DNA of 64,000 nt from Acinetobacter kyonggiensis (GCF_900107285.1 NZ_FNPK01000008.1:62001-126000); one strand, 5' to 3'; counted from the first letter of the stretch, positions 20,339 through 28,975 are shown. The notes: generated by a model from the sequence alone, not told the origin. Numbers and translations are program-made.

Positions 20339-21194
20339 AAAAGTGTGTTTTTTAGTTGTTATATATGGGAAGGATTTTTGGGATTCTAGTACTTTTTTAT
20401 CTTTAGAAAAATATTCAAAATATAAAGAGATTGAAGTTTATATTCATAACAATGGTCCAAACTCTTTGATTAATTCATTTAATTCAAATTCTGAACGATT
20501 TTATAATTTTAAAAAAATATCTTTTTTTGAAAATCTAAATAATCAATCATTAAGTTCGATTTATAATTTTTTTATAGATAAAACGATGTTGTATGACCGA
20601 AGAGTTATTCTAGATGATGATACTGTTTTAAATGATTCTTTTATTAGTAAAATTTTTGATCTTGCTTATTATGATTTAGAGCTTCCTAAAATTTTTGAGA
20701 TTACAAATAATAAGCAGTACTTCCCATTATTGAGTAATGAAATATTGTTGTATGAGCGTGATATTTCAGATATTGGTGGAGGAGTTATTTTAAGTGCGGG
20801 TTCAGGTCTTGTTATTTCTAAGAAGATAGTGGATATATTTGTGCAGGAAAAGTTGAGTTTATTTGATCAAAATTTTTTTTTATATGGTGTTGATTATAGT
20901 TTTTTTTTAAGGCTGTATAAAATACAAAAGAAGAAAAAATATAAATTAATTATTCATTCTGAATCTACTATATTACATAATATGTCTCAAAATCAAAAAA
21001 TAGAGTCATGGCGACAATTTGAGTTACATATAAATGATATATTGCTATTTAGGCACTACCCTAGTTTTTTAACTTTTGTTAAATTTGTTAAATTGATTTT
21101 TGTAAAAATACAAAAAATACAAATTTTTTCTTTATTAAATTTAATTTTAATTCTAGTAATAGGGAGACATCCAAAAGTTAATCATGAAAATTAA
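20331..21194 (+). CDS. Glycosyltransferase, GT2 (rhamnosyltransferase-like)
   Basis: A 287-residue GT-A type protein with a LVVIYG start strand, an RRVILDDDTVLND metal-binding segment and GGGVILSAGSGLVISKKI plus FLYGVDYSFFLRLYK, which resemble GT2 rhamnosyl- and galactofuranosyltransferases. The start codon is GTG 20331, inside the previous gene, so translation is probably coupled. It is as AT-rich as its left neighbour, and the two may have entered together. Sugar specificity is not predictable. A hydrophobic C-terminal stretch suggests membrane attachment. Confidence 0.7.
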   Translation: MDKKVCFLVVIYGKDFWDSSTFLSLEKYSKYKEIEVYIHNNGPNSLINSFNSNSERFYNFKKISFFENLNNQSLSSIYNFFIDKTMLYDRRVILDDDTVLNDSFISKIFDLAYYDLELPKIFEITNNKQYFPLLSNEILLYERDISDIGGGVILSAGSGLVISKKIVDIFVQEKLSLFDQNFFLYGVDYSFFLRLYKIQKKKKYKLIIHSESTILHNMSQNQKIESWRQFELHINDILLFRHYPSFLTFVKFVKLIFVKIQKIQIFSLLNLILILVIGRHPKVNHEN

Positions 21195-22095
21195 TATTGT
21201 TGTAGTAACATTTAATAGGAAGAATTTGTTAGAAAAGTGCATAACTGGCCTTTTAAATCAAATATATGAGTTTGAAAATATTATAGTGATTAATAACGCT
21301 TCTACCGATGGGACAGAGGAGTATATTAGGCATGAAGGTTTACTAATCAATGAAAAAATAATCTGGTTAAACTTACCTGAAAATATTGGTGGTGCTGGTG
21401 GTTTTTCCGCAGGAATGCAATGTGCTTTTGAACATGGTGCAGATTATGTCTGGATGATGGATGATGATGCGATGCCTCATCCAACTGCGCTTGAGGAGTT
21501 GATGAAATATGCCACACCACAACATATTTATGCTTCTTTAGCAATACAAGACCAGCAAACTTCTTGGGAGATGACGGTCAAACAAGGGGATATTTGGTTG
21601 TCAACACATAACCCAAACGATATTTTAGAAAAAATGGAAGTTCGTTCTTTACCATTCTTAGGCTTTCTAATTCATCGAAATTTAGTGGAAAAAATTGGTT
21701 TACCTGAAGCAAACTTCTTTATTGCTGCTGATGATACTGAATATTGTTTAAGAGCAAAGCAGGCTGGCAGTAAACTATATTTAGCTGGTAAAAGTAGAAT
21801 CGAACATCCTAAAGCCGTTCACAAAGAATATAAGATTTTAGGAAAAAAAATTAACTATGTGTCTTTACCTCCGTGGAAACGGTATTACGATACACGTAAT
21901 CGAATTTTTATTGCCAAAAAATACTTTGGTTTTAAGCTTTATTCACAAACGCTACCAAGTATTTTATTTCGATTTTTTATTTCATTAGTCACTGAACAAA
22001 AGAAATATCAACAACTTAAAGCCTATTTTTTTGGGGTGTATGATGGCTTTTCATCTAAAGGTGGCAAACGTCATGAGCAAAGAGGGATCTTTTAA
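21184..22095 (+). CDS. Glycosyltransferase GT2, galactofuranosyltransferase-like (GlfT type)
   Basis: The 303-residue protein has a complete GT2 core: VVVTFNRKNLLEKCI, INNASTDGT, ENIGGAGGFSAGM, and WMMDDDAMPHP with the metal-binding Asp93-Asp95. The GGAGGFSAG plus MDDDA combination is characteristic of the GlfT/rhamnosyltransferase branch that uses UDP-galactofuranose or dTDP-rhamnose. UDP-galactopyranose mutase is the very next gene, overlapping by about 20 bases, which favours galactofuranose as donor. It overlaps the preceding gene by 11 bases. Confidence 0.78.
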   Translation: MKINIVVVTFNRKNLLEKCITGLLNQIYEFENIIVINNASTDGTEEYIRHEGLLINEKIIWLNLPENIGGAGGFSAGMQCAFEHGADYVWMMDDDAMPHPTALEELMKYATPQHIYASLAIQDQQTSWEMTVKQGDIWLSTHNPNDILEKMEVRSLPFLGFLIHRNLVEKIGLPEANFFIAADDTEYCLRAKQAGSKLYLAGKSRIEHPKAVHKEYKILGKKINYVSLPPWKRYYDTRNRIFIAKKYFGFKLYSQTLPSILFRFFISLVTEQKKYQQLKAYFFGVYDGFSSKGGKRHEQRGIF

Positions 22096-23194
22096 AAAAA
22101 TGCAAGTTTTAATAATTGGCGCTGGCTTCGCAGGTTCAGTGGTTGCTCGTGAGCTAGCAGAAGCTGAGCATCAAATTCTGGTTGTGGATAGACGTAATCA
22201 TATTGCTGGCAATGCTTGCGATGTCAAAGATTCTCATGACATTCTGATTCATCAATATGGCCCGCATATCTTCCATACCAATAGTGAACGAATCTTTAAC
22301 TATTTATCCCAGTTTACCGAATGGCGACCTTATGAACATCGGGTGCGTGGCGTGGTCGATGGCAAAGAATATCCATTTCCCATCAATCGAGATACCCTCA
22401 ATCAACTCTATGATTTAGACCTTGATGAACAAGGTGCAGCAGATTTTTTTGAAAAAGTCCGAGAGCCTAAAGCGCAAGTCAAAAGCAGTGAAGATGTGGT
22501 GTTAAATAGCGTTGGGCGTGATTTATACGAAAAATTCTTTTTAAATTATACAAAAAAACAATGGGGCTTAGACCCATCCGAGCTTAAAGCAGGCGTAGCA
22601 GCAAGGATTCCCACCCGTACAAATAGCGACGACCGTTATTTTACTGATACTTATCAAGCGATGCCGTCAGATGGCTATACTGCGATGTTTGAGAATATCC
22701 TCAAGCATCCTAATATTCAGGTACAATTGGCTACAGACTATAAAGATTGGCTCAAACAAGACAGGCAATATGACCACGTCGTCTATACAGGGTGTATTGA
22801 TGAATTTTACGATTGCAGATTCGGTAAATTGCCCTATCGTTCCTTACGCTTTGAGCATCAACACCTTGCAGATACAGAACACTATCAAAGCGTTGGTACG
22901 GTAAACTACCCGAATGACTTTGATTTTACCCGTATTACCGAGTTTAAGCATTTAACAGGACAGCAACACCCTGTCACCTCTATTGTTCGAGAATATCCAA
23001 CCGCAGAAGGTGAGCCCTACTATCCAATCCCTCGCGATGAAAACGAAGTGTTGTTTAAAAAATACAAGGCATTGGCTGATGAGGAAAAAAATGTAACTTT
23101 TGTCGGTCGCTTGGCAGAATATCGCTACTATAATATGGATCAAGTGGTGGGCGCAGCGTTAAATGCAGTCGATAAAATCTTGGAGAAAAAATAA
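22073..23194 (+). CDS. glf: UDP-galactopyranose mutase
   Basis: The product interconverts UDP-galactopyranose and UDP-galactofuranose, using reduced FAD, in the cytoplasm. It shows the FAD-binding GAGFAGSVVARELAE at the N-terminus, DRRNHIAGNACD, the YGPHIFHTN substrate-loop motif, the NYTKKQWGLDP segment, and the end motif FVGRLAEYRYYNMDQV. Length is about 373 residues, as in the family. Start: ATG 22073 has AAGGTGG eight bases upstream; ATG 22100 is an alternative that would begin exactly at the FAD fold. Its presence is the strongest evidence that the local glycan contains galactofuranose. Confidence 0.95.
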   Translation: MSKEGSFKKMQVLIIGAGFAGSVVARELAEAEHQILVVDRRNHIAGNACDVKDSHDILIHQYGPHIFHTNSERIFNYLSQFTEWRPYEHRVRGVVDGKEYPFPINRDTLNQLYDLDLDEQGAADFFEKVREPKAQVKSSEDVVLNSVGRDLYEKFFLNYTKKQWGLDPSELKAGVAARIPTRTNSDDRYFTDTYQAMPSDGYTAMFENILKHPNIQVQLATDYKDWLKQDRQYDHVVYTGCIDEFYDCRFGKLPYRSLRFEHQHLADTEHYQSVGTVNYPNDFDFTRITEFKHLTGQQHPVTSIVREYPTAEGEPYYPIPRDENEVLFKKYKALADEEKNVTFVGRLAEYRYYNMDQVVGAALNAVDKILEKK

Positions 23195-24316
23195 TTGAAA
23201 ATCGCATTCTTGTGTAAACGACAATATATGTCTAAAGATGTTATTTTGGATAAATATGCTCGTTTATATGAGATTCCGAATCAACTTGCTTTATTAGGAC
23301 ATCAAGTTGAATGCTTTTGTTTAAGTTATCAATCTCATGATGAAGGGGCTTGGGATGAATCGGATGAGCATAAACAGTTCATTTGGCATTCCAAAAGCTA
23401 TCAAGGAATAAAAAAAGCAGGTGTATTGAGCTACCCATTTCTGCTGCTACAACAATTAAAACAGTTTCAGCCTGACATTATTATCGCAGCATCGGATATT
23501 CCACATATCGTATGGGGAATATGGTGTGCTAGAAAGCTAAATAAGCCTTTTGTGGCAGATTTATATGATAACTTTGAAGGTTTTGGGCAAGCCAAGATTC
23601 CTTTTTTTAAATCTTTACTCCGTTATGCAGTACGCCAAGCACAATTGGTAATGACCACCAGCCAGCCTTTGGCGGATTTGGTATGCCAAGATTATCGGGC
23701 ACAAGGTCAGGTGCTTTCGCTGCCAAGCACCGTAGATCTGCAAACCTTTGGTCATAGAAATAAATCAGATGCTCAGAAGCAACTTGGCTTACTGCCCAAT
23801 ATACAATATATCGGCACTGCTGGCGGTTTGTATAAAGACAAAGGTGTAGAGGTGATTTATAACGCTTGGGAACAGATAAAGAATGAGATGCCCAATGTGC
23901 ATTTAGTCCTTGCAGGTCCATTTCAACAAGACTACCCACCTCCTGCGGGAGAACGAGTTCATTATTTAGGTGTTTTACCGCATCATGAAATTGCCACGTT
24001 GTTCCAAGCCTTAGATGTAGGCATTATTTCTATCTTGGATACACCGTTTGGTCGGTATTGCTTTCCACAAAAAGCCTATGAAATGTTGGCGTGTCATCTA
24101 CCTGTTGTGGTGGCGAATATTGGTGAAATGAATTATTTGTTCTCCAATACGCCACAGGCTTTATTCGAAGCAGGCAACGCACAAGATTTAGCGGCAAAAT
24201 TACAACAGCAACTCAATCACCCAGCCCATGCTCAAGTTGCAATCAAAGACTGGGAAACGATTATCAAAGGGATTGAACCTGTGATTGCCTCACTAAAAGT
24301 TCACATTAAGAGTTAA
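23195..24316 (+). CDS. Glycosyltransferase family 4
   Basis: A 373-residue GT-B enzyme. The C-terminal half has YIGTAGGLYKDKGVEVIYNA, VHLVLAGPF, VHYLGVLPHHEIATLFQALD and FGRYCFPQKAYEMLACHLP, the latter standing for the EX7E donor site. The N-terminal half has the usual acceptor Rossmann fold with PFVADLYDNFEG. The start is TTG 23195, immediately after the glf stop. It is the last gene of the rightward operon and meets the next gene tail to tail with a 4-base overlap. Donor and acceptor are unknown. Confidence 0.85.
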   Translation: MKIAFLCKRQYMSKDVILDKYARLYEIPNQLALLGHQVECFCLSYQSHDEGAWDESDEHKQFIWHSKSYQGIKKAGVLSYPFLLLQQLKQFQPDIIIAASDIPHIVWGIWCARKLNKPFVADLYDNFEGFGQAKIPFFKSLLRYAVRQAQLVMTTSQPLADLVCQDYRAQGQVLSLPSTVDLQTFGHRNKSDAQKQLGLLPNIQYIGTAGGLYKDKGVEVIYNAWEQIKNEMPNVHLVLAGPFQQDYPPPAGERVHYLGVLPHHEIATLFQALDVGIISILDTPFGRYCFPQKAYEMLACHLPVVVANIGEMNYLFSNTPQALFEAGNAQDLAAKLQQQLNHPAHAQVAIKDWETIIKGIEPVIASLKVHIKS

Positions 24317-25527
24317 GCTTGAGTGGATGGTTTTGTACTTTTAGCTAAAATATTAGCATAGGCATTCGCCACACTCTCCCAATCAATGTGTCCAAGGGCA
24401 TTTTGTCGAATACGCATAGCGCGTTTGGCTGCAATCATGGGTTCATCCAACGCTTTTAGAATAGCATTGACTAGCTCTTGGGGGTGATGTGGATTTACTG
24501 CAACTGCTGTTATATCCTCACCCAACAAATCTTCAATTCCAGCCACATGACCGACCACAGCAGGACAACCACAACCAATTGCTTCCATAAGCGCAACGGG
24601 TAATCCCTCCTGATCACCATTATCTGCCCGTACAAATGGCGCAACAAACAATGTCGCTTGATGATACATTTCAGGTAGCTTATCTTGTGATAGAGCACCT
24701 AAAAAATTGACATTTTTTTCAAGATTTAGCTGAGTGACTTGTTTTTTTAAAGCGGATTCTTCTGGTCCAAATCCTACAATGCTTAAACGCAATTCAGGTC
24801 GTTCTCTCACTAAAATGGCTAAGGCATCTAACAAATAATTTAACCCTTTTTTAGGCACGAGTCGCCCCACAAAAAGTAGTTCATTTTGATGGCGTTGCAT
24901 ATCAGAATTAGGCGTGAAGCGATGTTGTAAATCTACTCCCATTGGAATCACTTCAAGAATTTTGGGTTGTATCGACATTTGCTCTAAATAGTCTTTCATT
25001 GCCTGACTAACCACAGTCATTGTCGTGGCGTTTTCAGCGACGTGCTTTTTAATTTTTGTTAAGGCATGACCTTGTAGCCCAAATAAATCACCACCATGAG
25101 AAGTCACCACATAGGGGATTTTGAATTGTTTACAAAAAGTATGTGCAATCCAACCTTGTGGGATAAGCCAGTGCGCATGAATGGCATCAACTTTTTGTGT
25201 ACTCAGAATTTTTTTTACTGCAAAATATTGGCACATCAGAAAACTGGGGACGAGTAGCCATTTCCACCAAAATGTTTTTAAGTTATTAACAATTCCCCCA
25301 TTATTAACCAAAGATTGCAGCTTCTTAGGCGCATATTGATAGCGAATAACATTGACCTCATCAAGTGTCCCATTGGGTTCTGCATCTACAGAATCTGGTA
25401 CAAGTGCGATAACATTAAATTGTAAGGTTAGTCTTTTACATAGTTCATGTATAAATCCTGGTTCGTGATCTCCTGCCCAACGTGGATAAGTTGATGCTAA
25501 AACTAATATTGTTTTTTTTTGAGTCAT
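24313..25527 (-). CDS. Glycosyltransferase family 4
   Basis: A 404-residue GT-B enzyme on the opposite strand. It shows YPRWAGDHEPGFIHELCKRL, the acceptor motif AHWLIPQGW, TSHGGDLFGLQG, and the C-terminal donor site with LLFVGRLVPKKGLNYLLDAL and EGLPVALMEAIGCGCPAV (EX7E). The start is placed at 25527 (MTQKKT), since the frame upstream gives an N-terminal extension not typical of GT4. It converges on the glycan operon but starts from its own promoter in the gap shared with comP, so it may be separately controlled. Confidence 0.88.
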   Translation of the reverse strand: MTQKKTILVLASTYPRWAGDHEPGFIHELCKRLTLQFNVIALVPDSVDAEPNGTLDEVNVIRYQYAPKKLQSLVNNGGIVNNLKTFWWKWLLVPSFLMCQYFAVKKILSTQKVDAIHAHWLIPQGWIAHTFCKQFKIPYVVTSHGGDLFGLQGHALTKIKKHVAENATTMTVVSQAMKDYLEQMSIQPKILEVIPMGVDLQHRFTPNSDMQRHQNELLFVGRLVPKKGLNYLLDALAILVRERPELRLSIVGFGPEESALKKQVTQLNLEKNVNFLGALSQDKLPEMYHQATLFVAPFVRADNGDQEGLPVALMEAIGCGCPAVVGHVAGIEDLLGEDITAVAVNPHHPQELVNAILKALDEPMIAAKRAMRIRQNALGHIDWESVANAYANILAKSTKPSTQA

Positions 25528-25748
25528 AGTGAAAAGCCTAAAAGAGCAAATAAAAGTATTGTGTTTCCGAAAATGATCTTTTACGAGTTTTATTTTCTCG
25601 TATTTGTGTTTAACCATATGGATTCAGTATCATTGTAGTAGAACGAAAAAAACATGGAAGTACTGTAGTTTGACAAATAGTGACATAATTTAATAGATTT
25701 TTCACTTTGTCTTTTAGGCAAGTTATTGATTTTTTTATTTTAAATTTT

Positions 25749-25764
25749 TGGCATGATTTTTGAC
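25749..25764 (+). promoter_or_regulatory. Weak sigma-54-like sequence before comP
   Basis: TGGCATGATTTTTGAC has the -24 GG and TTG at the right distance, but the -12 GC is replaced by GA. The resemblance to the pilA and gltB promoters is clear, but the changed base is normally essential. Possibly a decayed or alternative promoter. Confidence 0.25.
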
Positions 25765-25796
25765 TATATTTAAACTATTAGGTTGAGAAAAAGAAA

Positions 25797-26246
25797 ATGC
25801 AAAAAGGCTTTACATTAATTGAACTGATGATAGTAGTTGCGATTATTGGAATTCTAGCTGCTATAGCAATCCCAGCATATCAAAACTATATGACTCGTAC
25901 ACAAGTGTCTGAAGCGCTTAATATGGCAAGTGCTTATAAAGGTGAGTTAATTGCTAAATATGGTGAAAGTGGTACTTGTCCAACAGTCGTGACAGACTTA
26001 GGAGTGGATTCATTTGGCGCGATTAATTCAAAATATGTGCATAGCATCGGTTTAAATTCAACATATTCTGGAGCTGTTTGTGCTTTTGAATTTACATTTA
26101 ATACCGTAGGTATGAGTAGTGGTGTCGCAGGGAAAAAACTAATTTTTGCTATGATGCACTATACTGGTAATGGCTCTGCACGCTGGGAGTGTACTTCAAC
26201 TGAAATTAGACAACTTTATTTGCCATCTGTGTGTAGAGGTATTTAG
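25797..26246 (+). CDS. comP: ComP-like type IV pilin (competence/glycosylated pilin)
   Basis: The 149-residue prepilin has a four-residue leader ending in Gly4, then [20 protein letters not shown], with Glu at mature position 5. The globular part contains four cysteines (61, 95, 132, 146), suggesting two disulfides. The 61-95 loop is rich in Ser and Thr. Its partner gene encodes a PglS/PglL-type ligase, the arrangement of Acinetobacter comP-pglS, in which ComP is O-glycosylated on a serine in a comparable region. ComP is needed for natural transformation in A. baylyi. The pilA gene at 14543 is the better candidate for the main pilus subunit. Confidence 0.85.
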   Translation: MQKGFTLIELMIVVAIIGILAAIAIPAYQNYMTRTQVSEALNMASAYKGELIAKYGESGTCPTVVTDLGVDSFGAINSKYVHSIGLNSTYSGAVCAFEFTFNTVGMSSGVAGKKLIFAMMHYTGNGSARWECTSTEIRQLYLPSVCRGI

Positions 26247-26334
26247 CTTATCTACTTGTATTAAGCTGATACTAATCACATTAGGTTATGATTTTTTATT
26301 ATCATAGGCCCATTCTATTTTCACTGATTTAATC

Positions 26335-27972
26335 ATGAAATTCTTTTTATTACTTTTAGCCAGTGTATTCATTGCCCTTGCGTGGCTTTTGCCTATCCAT
26401 TACCGCCCTTGGGTAACGTATACAGGTGAGCTGTTTGCCTTTTTATCGCTGTTTGCTCTTGCTGCCATTTATTTAAAAGACAAAATTAAATTACCTGTAA
26501 TCAGTCTGCCTTTATTGTTTTTGGCTGGCGTGCCTTTATTGCAATATTTCTGTGGTGAACTCTTCTTTTTTGACAAAGCCTTACTCTGTTCTCTCTTTGT
26601 TTTAGGATTTTGGCTTTGCAGCGTGTTGGGATATAACCTGACCCAAAACCAACTCGATAGAGAAGAGATTTTTATTGGCTTTAGCACAGTTGTACTCTTG
26701 TCAGGAACATTGACAGGCATCATTGCGATTTGCCAGTGGTTAACCCTAGATGCCCATATTCCGGGCATGGTGAATATGCAGAATGCTGTTCGCCCCTACG
26801 CAAACTTTGCTCAACCGAATAACATGGCGACATTTTTGATCATGTCATTACTCGGTTGCATATATTTATATGAAAAACAGAAAATAAAAACGTGGGTTCT
26901 TAGTCTTTGTACCTTTATTTTGATTTTTGCGGTGGCGCTGAGTCAGTCGCGGACTTCTTGGGTCGCGTGCTTATGTATTCTTGTTTACGGCGCTTATCAG
27001 CAGTATAAGGGGCTGATCACACTTAAGTGGTATTACACGCTTGCATGGCTTGCACTCTTTATTGGTTTAATTGCATTATTACCGATTGCTACGCAATGGA
27101 TTGGACAAGTCACAGATTTGGATATCGCTCAAACCAAAACGGTTGCTGAGCGCGCAACAGGGGATATGTCGAGATTAGCCATTTGGCAGCAAATGCTGCA
27201 TGCTATTTTAGATCGCCCTTGGTGGGGCTATGGTTGGAATCAAACCAGTGTTGCTTATACTTTGGTGAGTGATCATTTCCAGGGACCCGTCTGGATTCGT
27301 AGCGCACATAATTTTATTCTTGATTTTGTGCTGTGGAATGGTTTGCTAATAGGGATTCCATTTTTGGCATACTTTGGCTACTGGGGTTATTTGCTAAATA
27401 AGCATGTCAATTCAGTGGAATCCGTGATTGGTCTTTTAATGATTGGCGCGGTGCTGGTGCATGCCATGCTCGAATTCCCGCAATATTATGCTTATTTCTT
27501 GCTTCCTGTGGGTTTTATTCTAGGGCTAGTGCAATCACAACAATCCAATATCAAGACCATTACGCTTTCACCGAATTATATGCGAGTGCTTTATGTTGTG
27601 TCGCTGTTGTTATTGGGATTGATTATTCGAGATTATTCGGTTGCTGCTGCAAAGCTAAATCAATCGATACGTTATGAAAAAACACCGGAAAAAATAACCA
27701 ATCAAAAACCCATTTATTTACTTGAAGAGTTTGACCGACGGATTGAATGGATTCGTATGAGTCCATATACCAAACGCAATGAGCAAGAGTTGCACGAAAT
27801 TCGAGAAATGGTTTTAAACTATCCGACCAAATACGATCTGATTAAATATGCCAAAGTACTGGCTTTTAATGGTCATGAAAAAGAAGCCAAACATCAGCTT
27901 TGGTTACTGAAAAAATTAGGAAAAATGGATCTAGATTATGCTTCACTAGCACAGCCCATTTCTAAAAAGTAA
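26335..27972 (+). CDS. pglS: ComP-specific O-oligosaccharyltransferase (PglS / PglL_ComP type)
   Basis: A 545-residue polytopic membrane protein of the Wzy_C/O-antigen ligase superfamily. About a dozen helices surround a periplasmic loop with ATGDMSRLAIWQQML and RSAHNFILDFVLWNG, in which His325 fits the conserved catalytic His. A soluble tail follows the last helix, as in PglL proteins. It transfers lipid-linked glycan to Ser or Thr of the pilin encoded 88 bases upstream. In characterised Acinetobacter the glycan is a capsule-type unit. Here a local glycan cassette upstream could also be a source, which is inference. A palindromic terminator follows. Confidence 0.88.
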   Translation: MKFFLLLLASVFIALAWLLPIHYRPWVTYTGELFAFLSLFALAAIYLKDKIKLPVISLPLLFLAGVPLLQYFCGELFFFDKALLCSLFVLGFWLCSVLGYNLTQNQLDREEIFIGFSTVVLLSGTLTGIIAICQWLTLDAHIPGMVNMQNAVRPYANFAQPNNMATFLIMSLLGCIYLYEKQKIKTWVLSLCTFILIFAVALSQSRTSWVACLCILVYGAYQQYKGLITLKWYYTLAWLALFIGLIALLPIATQWIGQVTDLDIAQTKTVAERATGDMSRLAIWQQMLHAILDRPWWGYGWNQTSVAYTLVSDHFQGPVWIRSAHNFILDFVLWNGLLIGIPFLAYFGYWGYLLNKHVNSVESVIGLLMIGAVLVHAMLEFPQYYAYFLLPVGFILGLVQSQQSNIKTITLSPNYMRVLYVVSLLLLGLIIRDYSVAAAKLNQSIRYEKTPEKITNQKPIYLLEEFDRRIEWIRMSPYTKRNEQELHEIREMVLNYPTKYDLIKYAKVLAFNGHEKEAKHQLWLLKKLGKMDLDYASLAQPISKK

Positions 27973-27984
27973 AACACCAATTGT

Positions 27985-28016
27985 AAAACAGCCAGTCAAT
28001 TGACTGGCTGTTTTTT
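27985..28016 (+). terminator. Bidirectional terminator between pglS and bfr
   Basis: Perfect palindrome ACAGCCAGTCAA/TTGACTGGCTGT bordered by AAA on the left and T6 on the right, between convergent genes. Confidence 0.92.
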
Positions 28017-28019
28017 GGG

Positions 28020-28484
28020 TTAAATTTGGCTTTGAATATAATTTTCAATGCCTACTTTTTCAGCTAAATCGAGCTGAGTTGTGGTCCAGTCCCAGTAAGC
28101 TTCTTCTTTTTCTAAAATTTCTTGTACAAGGTCACGGGTCACATAATCCATTTCCTGCTCAGCTAAGCTGACAGCTTTTTGTAGCGCTTCAATATTTTCT
28201 TTGACCTTACGCACATCACAATTGAGCACTTCAATGGTGTGTTGGCCAATATACAACTTACCTAAATGTTGTAAATTTGGTAAGCCTTCTAAAAATAAAA
28301 TACGTTCAATAATTTTATCCGCATGTTTCATTTGCTGAATCGATTCTTTGTATTCCGCAGAACCCAGTTGTTCAATTCCCCAGTCATTAAACATACGTGA
28401 ATGGAGAAAATATTGGTTAATAGCGGTTAAATGGTGGAACAGCACCTGATTTAACTGATTAATTACATCGCGATTGCCTTTCAT
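28020..28484 (-). CDS. bfr: Bacterioferritin, haem-binding subunit lacking ferroxidase residues
   Basis: The 154-residue protein is clearly a bacterioferritin (HLTAINQYFLHSRMFNDWG, MKHADKIIERILFLEG, QNLGKL-like turn). Met52, the axial haem ligand, is present. Compared from memory with E. coli Bfr, the di-iron site is largely lost: Glu18 is His, Glu51 is Gln, Glu94 is Lys and His130 is Tyr, while His54 and Glu127 remain. In Neisseria and some others two Bfr subunits share haem and ferroxidase roles, and this matches the haem-only type. Start 28484 has GGAG about eight bases upstream. bfd lies upstream on the same strand. Confidence 0.93.
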   Translation of the reverse strand: MKGNRDVINQLNQVLFHHLTAINQYFLHSRMFNDWGIEQLGSAEYKESIQQMKHADKIIERILFLEGLPNLQHLGKLYIGQHTIEVLNCDVRKVKENIEALQKAVSLAEQEMDYVTRDLVQEILEKEEAYWDWTTTQLDLAEKVGIENYIQSQI

Positions 28485-28645
28485 GGGAAATACTCCATCA
28501 ACAATTTCTGCCTTAACCATTTGTCAGGCAATCAAAAATTATTATTGTAATTATTTTAAACAAGAACAGAAAAAATGGCGAGTAATTTATAGAACGGCAA
28601 ATGAAAATCGCAATCAAGAGCAATTGATGCTTAAGTTTTGATGAG

Positions 28646-28673
28646 AAAAAACCCGCTTAGAGTCATAAGCGGG
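28646..28673 (-). terminator. Terminator of bfd
   Basis: Read on the minus strand, an 8-bp CCCGCTTA/TAAGCGGG stem ends in six T residues, 52 bases past the bfd stop. Confidence 0.85.
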
Positions 28674-28724
28674 GGAGGAGTGATCTTTCGATCATCAAAA
28701 CAGTATAATTATAAGAATAGAGAT

Positions 28725-28919
28725 TTAAGCCGCATAAGACAGGCGGGCAGCCAGATCTGATAGTTCATCACTAATGATTGCGCGAGCTTCTGGCGCGCAG
28801 CGACCACAGCATGTTCCTAGATCAAGTAAATCACGAATTTCACGATAGCTTTCAGCACCATTTGCTACGGCATCTTTAATATCTTGATCTGTAATACCAC
28901 GACATAAACAAACGTACAT
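28725..28919 (-). CDS. bfd: Bacterioferritin-associated ferredoxin
   Basis: The 64-residue protein binds a 2Fe-2S cluster through Cys4, Cys6, Cys38 and Cys41 (start MYVCLCRGIT, later TCCGRC). Bfd docks on bacterioferritin near the haem and delivers electrons that reduce and release stored iron, so the haem-carrying Bfr subunit next door is its natural partner. A Fur box lies 38 bases upstream, fitting induction in iron shortage. It has its own terminator and is separated from bfr by about 240 bases, so the two genes can be regulated differently. Confidence 0.95.
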   Translation of the reverse strand: MYVCLCRGITDQDIKDAVANGAESYREIRDLLDLGTCCGRCAPEARAIISDELSDLAARLSYAA

Positions 28920-28956
28920 TTGAGACTGGCCATAAGAGTGAAATGGGATAAGTGAT

Positions 28957-28975
28957 ATTATTGATAATTGTTATC
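28957..28975 (-). promoter_or_regulatory. Fur box upstream of bfd
   Basis: ATTATTGATAATTGTTATC matches 14 of 19 positions of the Fur consensus and contains the GATAA-TTG-TTATC palindrome. It lies where it would cover the bfd promoter. Confidence 0.7.

Noticed and set aside
22031..22072. Longer N-terminus for UDP-galactopyranose mutase
   Set aside because: The extra residues are not family-like and lie within the preceding transferase gene; ATG 22073 has a better ribosome site.
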